A stretch of DNA of 64,000 bases from DATDQA01 sp035292505 (GTDB lineage Bacteria; Bacteroidota; Bacteroidia; Chitinophagales; Saprospiraceae): assembly GCA_035292505.1 (NCBI GenBank), contig DATDQA010000022.1:1-64000 (forward strand), written 5' to 3'. The translations under genes and the position numbers were made by a program. Of the stretch, positions 19,201 through 27,878 are shown piece after piece; positions within the stretch are counted from its first letter, which is position 1, and every line of letters starts with the position of its first letter. Under the pieces are notes generated by a model. The model was not told where the DNA came from. It did not search any database and was given only the letters and a program-made list of their open reading frames with translations.

Positions 19201-20480
19201 TCAAGGATTTCCCAGATCACAGGATCCTTACGGTCTACAAGTTTCTTTGCTGATTTTACAGTCTTTACGATACCACGTTCGATGAGTTTACGGATCACGA
19301 ATGGCTTGAAGAGCTCAGCAGCCATGCCTTTAGGCAAACCACATTCGTGCAATTTGAGCGTCGGTCCTACAACGATCACGGAACGACCTGAATAATCGAC
19401 GCGCTTACCGAGAAGATTTTGACGGAAACGCCCCTGTTTGCCTTTCAGGATATCACTCAGAGATTTCAGCGCACGACCACCTTCAGCTTTTACGGCATTT
19501 GATTTCCGCGAGTTATCGAAGAGCGAGTCCACAGCCTCTTGCAGCATCCGTTTCTCATTCCGCAAAATGACTTCAGGCGCCTTGATTTCAAGAAGTCGCT
19601 TCAGGCGATTATTCCGGATAATCACTCTCCGGTACAAATCATTCAGGTCGCTGCTCGCGAAACGTCCTCCATCGAGAGGTACAAGTGGCCTCAACTCCGG
19701 TGGGATTACCGGTAAGTATTGAATAATAGTCCATTCCGGCTTGTTATCTTTTACCTTCTGACCATCGCGGAATGCTTCTACTACGCGCAGGCGCTTCAAC
19801 GCCTCAGACTTACGCTGTTGTGAAGTATCCGTTGCCGCCTGGTATCGGAGTTGATTGGAGAGTGTTTCCAGATCAAGACGTTCAAGAAGAACCTTGACGG
19901 CTTCCGCACCCATCTTCGCAACAAACTTATTTGGATCGTGATCGTCCAGAAGCTGATTGTCCGGGGGTAATGTTTCGAGCACTTCGAAGTATTCTTCCTC
20001 TGTGAACAGATCCATTTTAGAAATGCCGTCCGCTTCTTTCAATCCTGGCTGGATGACAACATAGCGCTCATAATAAACAATCGATTCAAGCTTCTTCGAC
20101 GACAAACCAAGGAGGTATCCGATTTTATTTGGTAAAGACTTGAAAAACCAGATATGCACGACGGGGACGACAAGCCTGATATGACCCATGCGTTCGCGAC
20201 GCACTTTCTTTTCAGTCACTTCGACACCACAGCGATCACAGACGATTCCTTTGTAACGGATTCGTTTGTACTTGCCGCAATAACATTCATAGTCCTTGAC
20301 AGGACCAAAAATGCGCTCGCAAAACAACCCATCGCGTTCGGGTTTGTACGAACGGTAGTTGATGGTTTCCGGTTTGAGGACTTCACCAAACGAGCGCTCC
20401 AGGATTTCGTCTGGAGAACTCAGGCTCAAGGTAATACTGGTAAAATCTGAATCCGGACCTGACATTTTTTTCAACGGCAT
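16218..20480 (-). CDS. rpoC: RNA polymerase beta' subunit
   Basis: 1420 residues, full length for the phylum. The N-terminal zinc ribbon is [19 protein letters not shown], the catalytic Mg2+ loop NADFDGDQM is at about 471-479, and the bridge-helix/trigger-loop region carries [11 protein letters not shown] and [21 protein letters not shown]. The second zinc site is [13 protein letters not shown]. It forms the polymerase core with RpoB. It is the last gene of the secE-rpoC operon, 26 bases after rpoB, and ends at the shared terminator. Confidence 0.98.
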   Translation of the reverse strand: [1420 protein letters not shown]

Positions 20481-20506
20481 ATTGCTAGTTGTTTTTTAGA
20501 GATCAA

Positions 20507-23500
20507 TTATTCGAATTTAATATCCAACGCCAGCCCTCTGAGCTCGTGTATCAGTACGTTGAATGACTCAGGAATATTCGGCTCAGGCAACAAGTCACCT
20601 TTTACGATCGCTTCGTATGTCTTTGCGCGACCTACAATATCATCGGATTTGATGGTGAGGAGCTCTTGCAGGATATTCGATGCGCCAAATGCTTCGAGGG
20701 CCCATACCTCCATCTCACCGAAACGCTGACCACCAAACTGGGCTTTCCCACCGAGCGGTTGCTGTGTGATGAGCGAGTAAGGTCCGATCGATCGCGCATG
20801 CATCTTGTCGTCAACCATGTGTGACAATTTGAGCATGTAAATCACGCCGACTGTCGCCTGTTGATGGAACCGGTCACCGGTCTCACCATCATAGAGATAA
20901 GTCTGACCGAGCTGCGGAAGTCCAGCCTTCTCGATGTATTCTTCGATCTCGATCGTAGAAGCACCGTCGAAAATCGGCGTGCTAAATTTCATCCCAAGTT
21001 TTTGTCCTGCCCATCCAAGGACAGTTTCGAAAATCTGTCCGATGTTCATCCGGGAAGGCACTCCAAGAGGATTCAATACAATGTCTACCGGTGTACCATC
21101 TTCGAGGAAAGGCATGTCTTCCTGGCGCACAATACGCGAAACAATACCCTTATTACCATGACGTCCAGCGAGCTTATCACCTACTTTCAATTTGCGCTTT
21201 TTAGCCAGATATACCTTGGCGAGCTTCAATACACCAGCAGGCAATTCATCACCAATGCTGATATTGAATTTCTCACGTTTGTATTTCCCAATCTCTTCAT
21301 TCAGCTTAATACTATAGTTATGTAGCAAGCGTGCGACGAACTTGTCTGTTTCAGGATCACCAGTCCAATTAGAATAATCAACCTGTGCATAATCTAATCC
21401 CTTGAGGACTTTGGGAGTAAACTTTGTCCCTTTCGTGATCATCATTTCGTTGTAGATACTCTTCACGCCTTGTGAGACACCACCCTTCACGAGCTTATTG
21501 ATCTTGTCGATGAGGACAGTCTTCAGTTCGTTCAGGACAATCGCATGTTTGTCATCCAACTGTGATAATAGCTTCTTCTCCTGGGTCTTCTGGAATTTAT
21601 CCTTCTTGGCGCGTGCAAAAAGCTGCTTGTCGATCACAATCCCTTCTGTAGAGGGCGGTGCTTTCAGCGATGCATCTTTGACATCGCCAGCTTTATCACC
21701 AAAGATTGCCCGTAAGAGTTTCTCCTCAGGAGTTGGGTCGGTCTCTCCTTTGGGCGTGATTTTCCCAATCAGGATGTCACCTTCATTCACCCACGCACCG
21801 ATACGAATGATTCCGTTTTCGTCGAGATCTTTTGTGGCGTCTTCACTGACGTTTGGAATATCGCTTGTGAGCTCCTCTTCACCGAGCTTGGTATCGCGCA
21901 CATCCAATTCGAAACTTTCGACATGGATGGACGTAAAGATGTCATCACGCACTACACGCTCCGACAGGACAATTGCATCTTCGAAGTTGTAACCCTTCCA
22001 TGGCATGAATGCCACACGCAGGTTCTGACCAAGTGCAAGCTCTCCTTTCTCCGTAGCGTATCCATCGCAGAGGATTGTCCCCGGATGTACCCTATCGCCT
22101 TTCCGCACGATAGGCTTAAGGTTGATACAAGTACCCTGGTTGGTTCGGACAAATTTCAAGAGCGGATATTCCACTGTATCGCTTTCGAAGGAGACAAGCC
22201 GATCTTCTTCAGAACGGTCATAACGAATGACAATCTTCGTAGCATCGACATATTCGACGACTCCTTCCCCTGCAGCATTGATCAGCATCCGTGAATCAAG
22301 AGCAACCCGCTGCTCAATCCCTGTCCCGACAATCGGTGCATGCGGACGTACGAGCGGCACGGCCTGACGTTGCATATTCGAGCCCATGAGAGCCCGGTTT
22401 GCATCGTCATTCTCCAGGAATGGAATCAAGGATGCAGATACACCGACAATTTGATTCGGAGCAACGTCCATGTATTCGATCTCCTCAGGACTAAGTACCG
22501 GAAAATCTCCATGTTCGCGACATTTGATGCGATCGTTGGTGAAGTTGCCTTTGACGTCTATCTGTGAATTTGCCTGCGCAATGCGTTTATAGTCTTCTCC
22601 TTCTGCTGACAGATACTCAGCATCACGCATATTGACCTTACCTGCTTTCACTGAGCGATATGGTGTCTCGAGGAATCCCATCTTATTGACCTTGGCATGT
22701 ACGCACAGTGTGCTGATCAGACCAATGTTTGGACCTTCAGGAGTCTCGATGGTACACAAACGACCGTAATGCGAATAGTGCACATCACGTACCTCAAATC
22801 CTGCCCTCTCCCGTGACAATCCACCCGGACCCAATGCCGAAATACGACGCTTATGCGTAATCTCAGACAGTGGATTGGTCTGATCGAGAAACTGTGATAA
22901 CTGGCTTGTCCCAAAGAATGAATTGATGACAGAACTCAACGTCCGTGCATTGATCAGGTCAGTTGGAGTAAAAACCTCATTGTCCCTCACATTCATCCGT
23001 TCGCGAATCGTACGCGCCATTCTGGACAAGCCTACGCCAAACTGGGCATAGAGCTGTTCTCCCACCGTGCGTACACGTCTGTTGGACAAGTGATCGATAT
23101 CGTCGAGTTCAGCTTTCTGATTGATCAGACTCACGAGATACTTCACGATATAGATAATATCTTCTTTTGTGAGCACCAGAGTGCCTTCATCGGTGGAAAG
23201 ATTAAGCTTACGGTTTATTTTATAGCGGCCGACTTCACCGAGATTATAGCGTTTGTCTGAGAAGAAAAGCTTGTCAATAATACCTCTTGCTGTTTCCTCA
23301 TCAGGTGCTTCTGTTCCACGAAGCTGCCGATAGATATACTGCACAGCCTCCATTTCAGAACTCGATGGATCCTTCTGCAGTGTATTGTATATGATGGAAT
23401 AATCCTCGGCGACATCTTCGCGTTGTACGGTGATCGTCGGCTCGCCGGTATTGAGGATGAGTTCAATATTTTCTTCATCGAGGATGACGTCACGTTCCAG

Positions 23501-24325
23501 GATGATTTCATTTCTCTCAATCGTTACAACTTCACCTGTATCCTCATCTACGAAATCCTCTGTCCATTTACGCAATACACGCGCAGCGAGTTTACGGCCG
23601 ACAAGTTTCTTCAGGCTCTTCTTATTGACATCAATCTCTTCTGCAAGATCAAAGAGATTCAGAATCGTCTTATCGGAGTCATATCCAATCGCACGTAGCA
23701 GAGTAGTGACCGGGAATTTCTTTTTTCTATCGATGTAGGCATGCATGACATTGTTGATGTCTGTTGCAAATTCCATCCACGCACCCTTAAAGGGAATCAC
23801 CCTGGCACTATAGATCTTCGTTCCGTTTGGATGGTAGCTCTGACTGAAAAACACACCCGGTGATCTATGCAATTGTGATACAATCACACGTTCTGCGCCA
23901 TTGATCACGAATGTTCCTTTCGGGGTCATATAAGGCACAGTACCCAGAAAGACATCCTGCACAATTGTTTGGAAGTCCACGTGTTCTTCATCATTACATG
24001 ACAATCTGAGTTTTGCTTTAAGCGGCACACTATAAGTGAGACCGCGCTGCATACATTCTTCGATAGAATATCTCGGAGGATCAATGAAATAATCGAGAAA
24101 CTCCAGAACGAAAATGTTGCGGGCATCGGTAATCGGAAAGTTTTCCTGGAATACGCGATAGAGGCCTTCATTACTCCTGTTTTCAGGAGTGGTTTCCAAC
24201 TGGAAAAACTCCTGAAACGATTTAAGTTGAATATCCAGTAAGTCAGGATACTCTGTATTGAGAGTGATTTTACCGAAGTTAATTCTTTCGGTTTTGTCTT
24301 TTCTATGTTTTGCCACTGTGGCCAT
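20507..24325 (-). CDS. rpoB: RNA polymerase beta subunit
   Basis: 1272 residues, complete. The rifampicin-pocket region is at about 470-505 (SQLSQFLDQTNPLSEITHKRR, ISALGPGGLSRER) and keeps the Asp, His and Ser residues typical of drug-sensitive enzymes. Other family signatures are the GRHGNKGIVSRI switch-region motif and the C-terminal FGEMEVWALEAFGA. It is preceded by a 152-base spacer with a long hairpin that may set expression relative to the ribosomal proteins. Confidence 0.98.
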   Translation of the reverse strand: MATVAKHRKDKTERINFGKITLNTEYPDLLDIQLKSFQEFFQLETTPENRSNEGLYRVFQENFPITDARNIFVLEFLDYFIDPPRYSIEECMQRGLTYSVPLKAKLRLSCNDEEHVDFQTIVQDVFLGTVPYMTPKGTFVINGAERVIVSQLHRSPGVFFSQSYHPNGTKIYSARVIPFKGAWMEFATDINNVMHAYIDRKKKFPVTTLLRAIGYDSDKTILNLFDLAEEIDVNKKSLKKLVGRKLAARVLRKWTEDFVDEDTGEVVTIERNEIILERDVILDEENIELILNTGEPTITVQREDVAEDYSIIYNTLQKDPSSSEMEAVQYIYRQLRGTEAPDEETARGIIDKLFFSDKRYNLGEVGRYKINRKLNLSTDEGTLVLTKEDIIYIVKYLVSLINQKAELDDIDHLSNRRVRTVGEQLYAQFGVGLSRMARTIRERMNVRDNEVFTPTDLINARTLSSVINSFFGTSQLSQFLDQTNPLSEITHKRRISALGPGGLSRERAGFEVRDVHYSHYGRLCTIETPEGPNIGLISTLCVHAKVNKMGFLETPYRSVKAGKVNMRDAEYLSAEGEDYKRIAQANSQIDVKGNFTNDRIKCREHGDFPVLSPEEIEYMDVAPNQIVGVSASLIPFLENDDANRALMGSNMQRQAVPLVRPHAPIVGTGIEQRVALDSRMLINAAGEGVVEYVDATKIVIRYDRSEEDRLVSFESDTVEYPLLKFVRTNQGTCINLKPIVRKGDRVHPGTILCDGYATEKGELALGQNLRVAFMPWKGYNFEDAIVLSERVVRDDIFTSIHVESFELDVRDTKLGEEELTSDIPNVSEDATKDLDENGIIRIGAWVNEGDILIGKITPKGETDPTPEEKLLRAIFGDKAGDVKDASLKAPPSTEGIVIDKQLFARAKKDKFQKTQEKKLLSQLDDKHAIVLNELKTVLIDKINKLVKGGVSQGVKSIYNEMMITKGTKFTPKVLKGLDYAQVDYSNWTGDPETDKFVARLLHNYSIKLNEEIGKYKREKFNISIGDELPAGVLKLAKVYLAKKRKLKVGDKLAGRHGNKGIVSRIVRQEDMPFLEDGTPVDIVLNPLGVPSRMNIGQIFETVLGWAGQKLGMKFSTPIFDGASTIEIEEYIEKAGLPQLGQTYLYDGETGDRFHQQATVGVIYMLKLSHMVDDKMHARSIGPYSLITQQPLGGKAQFGGQRFGEMEVWALEAFGASNILQELLTIKSDDIVGRAKTYEAIVKGDLLPEPNIPESFNVLIHELRGLALDIKFE

Positions 24326-24366
24326 ATTTGAGGAAATTTTAGCCGTTTGGATAAATTACGAACGAA

Positions 24367-24409
24367 AGGCCTAGCCATCCCAACCATTCCGGTCAGGATA
24401 GCTAAGCCT
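24367..24409 (-). promoter_or_regulatory. rplL-rpoB intergenic RNA hairpin (attenuator or RNase III site)
   Basis: On the transcribed strand AGGCTTAGCTATCC pairs with GGATGGCTAGGCCT over 14 uninterrupted bp with a 15-base loop. Two of the pairs are U-G, which would be C-A mismatches on the opposite strand, so the fold exists only in the operon RNA. In E. coli the same intergenic region holds an attenuator and an RNase III site. Confidence 0.75.
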
Positions 24410-24477
24410 GTTGGTCGTATTTTTCGTTAATGGATCTCAATCGCTGCAGCGTATACTGAATGGTGAATTGAATAAAA

Positions 24478-24864
24478 CTATTTCAATTCAATTTCAGCAC
24501 CGGCTGTTTCAAGAGCACTCTTCAGCGAAGCGGCATCGTCTTTTGATGCACCTTGTTTCAACACACCAGGTGCCCCGTCGACGAGGTCTTTCGCTTCTTT
24601 GAGTCCAATACCCAACAAATTCTTTACTTCTTTCACGACTGCGAGCTTGTTGGCGCCGGCTGATTTCAGGATAACGTCGAACTCAGTCTTCTCAACTGCA
24701 GCGCTTTCCGAAGCGCCAGCAGAAGCTCCGGGTGCTGCAGCAATTGCTACAGCGGCAGCCGCAGGTTCGATGCCGTGCTCTGCTTTAAGAATATCCGCCA
24801 ACTCCTTCACCTGCTTTACAGTCAGAGATACAAGTTGATCCGCAAGTGCTTTTAAGTCTGCCAT
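24478..24864 (-). CDS. rplL: 50S ribosomal protein L7/L12
   Basis: 128 residues from ATG 24864 (MADLKALADQLVSLTVKQVKEL). The longer frame runs into the rplJ-rplL spacer and is rejected. The N-terminal dimerisation helix, the Ala/Gly/Pro-rich hinge (AAAAVAIAAAPGASAG) and the C-terminal globular domain (KTEFDVILKSAGANKLAVVK, GLKEAKDLVDGAP) are all present. It is a multicopy stalk protein that recruits GTPase factors. It lies 82 bases after rplJ. Confidence 0.97.
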   Translation of the reverse strand: MADLKALADQLVSLTVKQVKELADILKAEHGIEPAAAAVAIAAAPGASAGASESAAVEKTEFDVILKSAGANKLAVVKEVKNLLGIGLKEAKDLVDGAPGVLKQGASKDDAASLKSALETAGAEIELK

Positions 24865-24946
24865 GGATTCAATGTTTTTCGAATGATGAAATAAATCTGT
24901 TATTACTATGCGTAAATACACTTGGAAGCCGTAATCCAGACGCGAG

Positions 24947-25474
24947 TTACTCGCCTTTTCCCTCAAGGGTTTTTAAAATGCCCGAGATCGTATTTCCCCC
25001 TGACTGCAATGCAGACATCAGATTGATGATTGGTGACTGCAACAATCCGATCAATTCGCCAATCAATTCTTCTTTAGACTTCAGAGTTGTCAGAGCCTCA
25101 AGTTGGTCGTCACCGATATAGACAGCAGAATCAATGTAAGCTGCCTTCAATACTGGTTTGGGAAACTCCTTGCGAAACTCCTGGATCACTTTAGCCGGAG
25201 CATTTGATACAGGTGTAAACAGCACAGCTGATGTCCCTTTAAAGGCTTCTATGATTCCTGCGTATCCTTTATCCGCCGATGCTTGTTCCAATGCCTTAAT
25301 CGCAAGCGTGTTTTTTACCATTTGCATCTCAATGCCCTTTGCAAAACACAGGCCGCGAAATTTATTGACCTGCTCTACTGTAAGGTCTGATGAGTCCGCA
25401 ACATAGAAGAACTCATGCTGTGCAAATTTCTGCTTCAGCTGTTCTATGGATTCTGCTTTTTGTTCTCTTGTCAT
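24947..25474 (-). CDS. rplJ: 50S ribosomal protein L10
   Basis: 175 residues. The N-terminal globular part (FYVADSSDLTVEQVNKFRG, GIEMQMVKNTLAIKAL) binds 23S rRNA and the C-terminal helix anchors L7/L12 dimers. Only 33 bases separate it from rplA, so there is no room for the long L10 leader operator of enterobacteria. Confidence 0.96.
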   Translation of the reverse strand: MTREQKAESIEQLKQKFAQHEFFYVADSSDLTVEQVNKFRGLCFAKGIEMQMVKNTLAIKALEQASADKGYAGIIEAFKGTSAVLFTPVSNAPAKVIQEFRKEFPKPVLKAAYIDSAVYIGDDQLEALTTLKSKEELIGELIGLLQSPIINLMSALQSGGNTISGILKTLEGKGE

Positions 25475-25507
25475 GATGCGTTGTATTGAGATTCGATGAG
25501 TTCCAGA

Positions 25508-26200
25508 TTATTTGAATGTCCGTGTATCGATTTTGATTCCCGGGCTCATTGTTGATGCTACAGAGATCGATTTCAGATACGTACCTTTTGCCGTAGGTGG
25601 TTTCATGCGCACTAACGTCCCCAACAGCTCTTCTGCATTTTGTGCCAGTTGATCATGCGAAAATGAGACTCGACCAACGGGCGAGTGGATGATGCCATAT
25701 TTATCAATCCTAAACGAAATCTTTCCGCCTTTGACTTCGCGAATCGCAGAAGCAATATCCTGGGTAACCGTCCCTGTTTTAGGGTTAGGCATCAGACCAC
25801 GTGGGCCAAGAATCCGCCCTACTTTACCGACTTGTGCCATGACCTGCGGCATTGCTACGATCACATCGATATCAGTCCAACCTTCTTGTATTTTCTGAAT
25901 GAATTCTTCCAGACCGGCATGATCAGCACCGGCTTCTTTTGCTTCATTGACTTTGTCTGGAGTACAAAGGGCGAGAACGCGTTTTGTTTTCCCTGTGCCG
26001 TGGGGCAATGATACAGTACCACGGATTGCCTGATCTGATTTGCGTGGATCAATGCCTAACCGGATATGCAAATCCACAGAGGCATTGAATTTGGTGCAAT
26101 TGACTTGTTTAATCAGAGACATCGCTTCAGTAAGCGTATAGAATTTCTCCGGATCAACTTTGGCCCTTGCAACGGCCATTTTCTTTGACAGCTTTGTCAT
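25508..26200 (-). CDS. rplA: 50S ribosomal protein L1
   Basis: 230 residues from ATG 26200 (MTKLSKKMAVARAKVD); the frame starts 16 codons earlier but the family begins here. Signatures are FNASVDLHIRLGIDPRKSDQ, GTVSLPHGTGKTKRVLA and GRILGPRGLMPNPKTGTVT. It forms the L1 stalk and often represses its own operon. It lies 81 bases after rplK. Confidence 0.97.
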   Translation of the reverse strand: MTKLSKKMAVARAKVDPEKFYTLTEAMSLIKQVNCTKFNASVDLHIRLGIDPRKSDQAIRGTVSLPHGTGKTKRVLALCTPDKVNEAKEAGADHAGLEEFIQKIQEGWTDIDVIVAMPQVMAQVGKVGRILGPRGLMPNPKTGTVTQDIASAIREVKGGKISFRIDKYGIIHSPVGRVSFSHDQLAQNAEELLGTLVRMKPPTAKGTYLKSISVASTMSPGIKIDTRTFK

Positions 26201-26281
26201 TGTAAACAAACTTTTAGGTGAATAGCGCCCTGCCATTTTTACAGGCAAGGCTCCCTGATTGTGATGAATTACTGATTCAAA

Positions 26282-26737
26282 TTATTTCTCCCCTGCACTT
26301 TTCCAGGGTGGTGTTCCATCGATCGTAATACCCATACTCCTCGCAGTACCGGCAATCATTTTCATTGCAGACTCGACAGTGAAGGCATTGAGGTCTGGCA
26401 TTTTATCTTCAGCTATTTGCTTCACCTGCGCCCAGGTGACGGAACCTACTTTAGTACGATTCGATTCTGCGGAGCCTTTTTTGGCCTTTGAAGCCTCCAT
26501 GAGCTGAACTGCTGCTGGGGGAGTCTTCACGACAAAGTCGAATGACTTGTCTTTGTATACACTGATCACGACAGGCAATATTTTACCTTGCGCATCCTGT
26601 GTTTTTGCATTGAATCGCTTACAAAACTCCATGATATTGACACCCTTGGCACCCAGCGCGGGGCCTACCGGAGGCGCCGGATTAGCCTGCCCTCCTTTGA
26701 CCTGGAGTTTAATAATAACTTCTACTTGCTTCGCCAT
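26282..26737 (-). CDS. rplK: 50S ribosomal protein L11
   Basis: 151 residues, slightly longer than the usual 140-145. The proline-rich N-terminal motif AAA-free GGQANPAPPVGPALG and the C-terminal rRNA-binding signature KMPDLNAFTVESAMKMIAGTARSMGI are both present (the latter around 115-140). It binds the GTPase centre of 23S rRNA. It starts 20 bases after the nusG stop. Confidence 0.97.
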   Translation of the reverse strand: MAKQVEVIIKLQVKGGQANPAPPVGPALGAKGVNIMEFCKRFNAKTQDAQGKILPVVISVYKDKSFDFVVKTPPAAVQLMEASKAKKGSAESNRTKVGSVTWAQVKQIAEDKMPDLNAFTVESAMKMIAGTARSMGITIDGTPPWKSAGEK

Positions 26738-26757
26738 GATGCCTACTCTTGTATCGT

Positions 26758-27333
26758 TTATGATTGTTTTTCCACTTGCATAAAATTCAATTCCACCTCA
26801 GTACCGCGACCGAAAATTTTCACGATGACTTTGAGTTTCTTTTTTTCTTCATTTACTTCCTTGATGTCTCCAACAAAATCATTGAATGGACCATCGATGA
26901 TTTTGATCGTTTCACCTATAATGAAAGGTTCGATCAAGGCTTCTCCGACCTCCTGAGATTCATCTACTTTACCCAACATGCGATTAGCTTCTGCTTCCTG
27001 CATAGGGACTGGATTGTTTCGGCCGAGGAAGTGTATCACATTGGGCATGTTGGAAATTGTCTGAACAATTTCTCCGCTCAATTTATCAGGAATCGCTTCG
27101 AGCAGAATGTAACCAGGAAGAATATTCCGTTCCATGATTACTTTCTTTCCATTGCGAATCTTGTACACTTTTTCAGAAGGAACAAGCACTTGTGTGATGA
27201 AATCATTCCATCCGGAACGCTGTACTTCCAGCTCAATCCTTTCCTTGATCTTGCGTTCTTTACCGCTGATCACTCTCAATGAATACCACCGTTTGTCGGA
27301 TTTAGTCGACACGCTATCTGCTGTTTTAGCCAT
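26758..27333 (-). CDS. nusG: Transcription termination/antitermination factor NusG
   Basis: 191 residues. An NGN domain (KRWYSLRVISGKERKIKERI, ERNILPGYILLE, NVIHFLGRNNPVPM) is followed by a C-terminal KOW domain (GETIKIIDGPFNDFVGDIKE). It binds RNA polymerase and links it to Rho or to the ribosome. Its start overlaps the secE stop by eight bases. Confidence 0.97.
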   Translation of the reverse strand: MAKTADSVSTKSDKRWYSLRVISGKERKIKERIELEVQRSGWNDFITQVLVPSEKVYKIRNGKKVIMERNILPGYILLEAIPDKLSGEIVQTISNMPNVIHFLGRNNPVPMQEAEANRMLGKVDESQEVGEALIEPFIIGETIKIIDGPFNDFVGDIKEVNEEKKKLKVIVKIFGRGTEVELNFMQVEKQS

Positions 27334-27520
27334 TCAGATTATAAATGAAGGTGACCACCTGCTTTGACACCAAATCCATCAAAAACACTAAAATCGCAAT
27401 CATCAACGATGCTACGACCACTAGTCTGGCACTGCTCAAAAGATTCGGCATCGTAGGCCAGGTCACTTTGTGGAGCAACTCGTTGTAGCTTTCTTTTAAA
27501 TATCCGATGACTTGATTCAT
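27326..27520 (-). CDS. secE: Preprotein translocase subunit SecE
   Basis: 64 residues, the short single-membrane-segment form. The amphipathic N-terminal helix has the signature YNELLHKVTWPT, then one hydrophobic helix (about 32-53). It clamps SecY in the inner membrane. It begins the secE-nusG-rplKAJL-rpoBC gene run. Confidence 0.96.
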   Translation of the reverse strand: MNQVIGYLKESYNELLHKVTWPTMPNLLSSARLVVVASLMIAILVFLMDLVSKQVVTFIYNLNG

Positions 27521-27662
27521 TGATCTCCCGAATTATTCTCATCAGTCTGTGACGGCATATTTACATTCATCACAAACACTTTTTTAAAACAATTTCGCCG
27601 CTCCGGATAAGACTTTCATTCCCCGGCCTCGATTAATCTGTTTGTTACATGTCTCCAATTTG

Positions 27663-27735
27663 CACGGGCAGGAGGACTTGAACCCCCAGCCTACGGTTTT
27701 GGAGACCGTCGCTCTACCACTTGAGCTATGCCCGT
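27663..27735 (-). tRNA. tRNA-Trp (CCA)
   Basis: 73 nt. The acceptor stem ACGGGCA/TGCCCGT is perfect, the anticodon loop reads CTCCAAA with anticodon CCA, and the T-loop is TTCAAGT. It sits between tuf and secE, a frequent location for tRNA-Trp. The 142 bases to secE hold no other feature. Confidence 0.97.
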
Positions 27736-27798
27736 ATCTCTGACTTAGTCTGCTTTAATTCCCTACGAAACTTTTTTCGTGGACGGCACAGAAACAGG

Positions 27799-27826
27799 AA
27801 GCCCGTTGAGTGATTCCAACAGGCTT
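27799..27826 (-). terminator. Hairpin after tuf
   Basis: On the transcribed strand AAGCCUGUUG pairs with CAACGGGCUU (10 bp including one U-G) with an 8-base loop. Only a weak U-rich run follows, so it may reduce readthrough or act as a processing site between tuf and tRNA-Trp. Confidence 0.6.
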
Positions 27827-27878
27827 TCATGCTTTATTTGTTATTCTGGTAAGGTACTTTGGAATCAGCCCTTCATCA

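Noticed and set aside
26764..27282. 172-codon plus-strand ORF
   Set aside because: Antisense to nusG; no credible start context.
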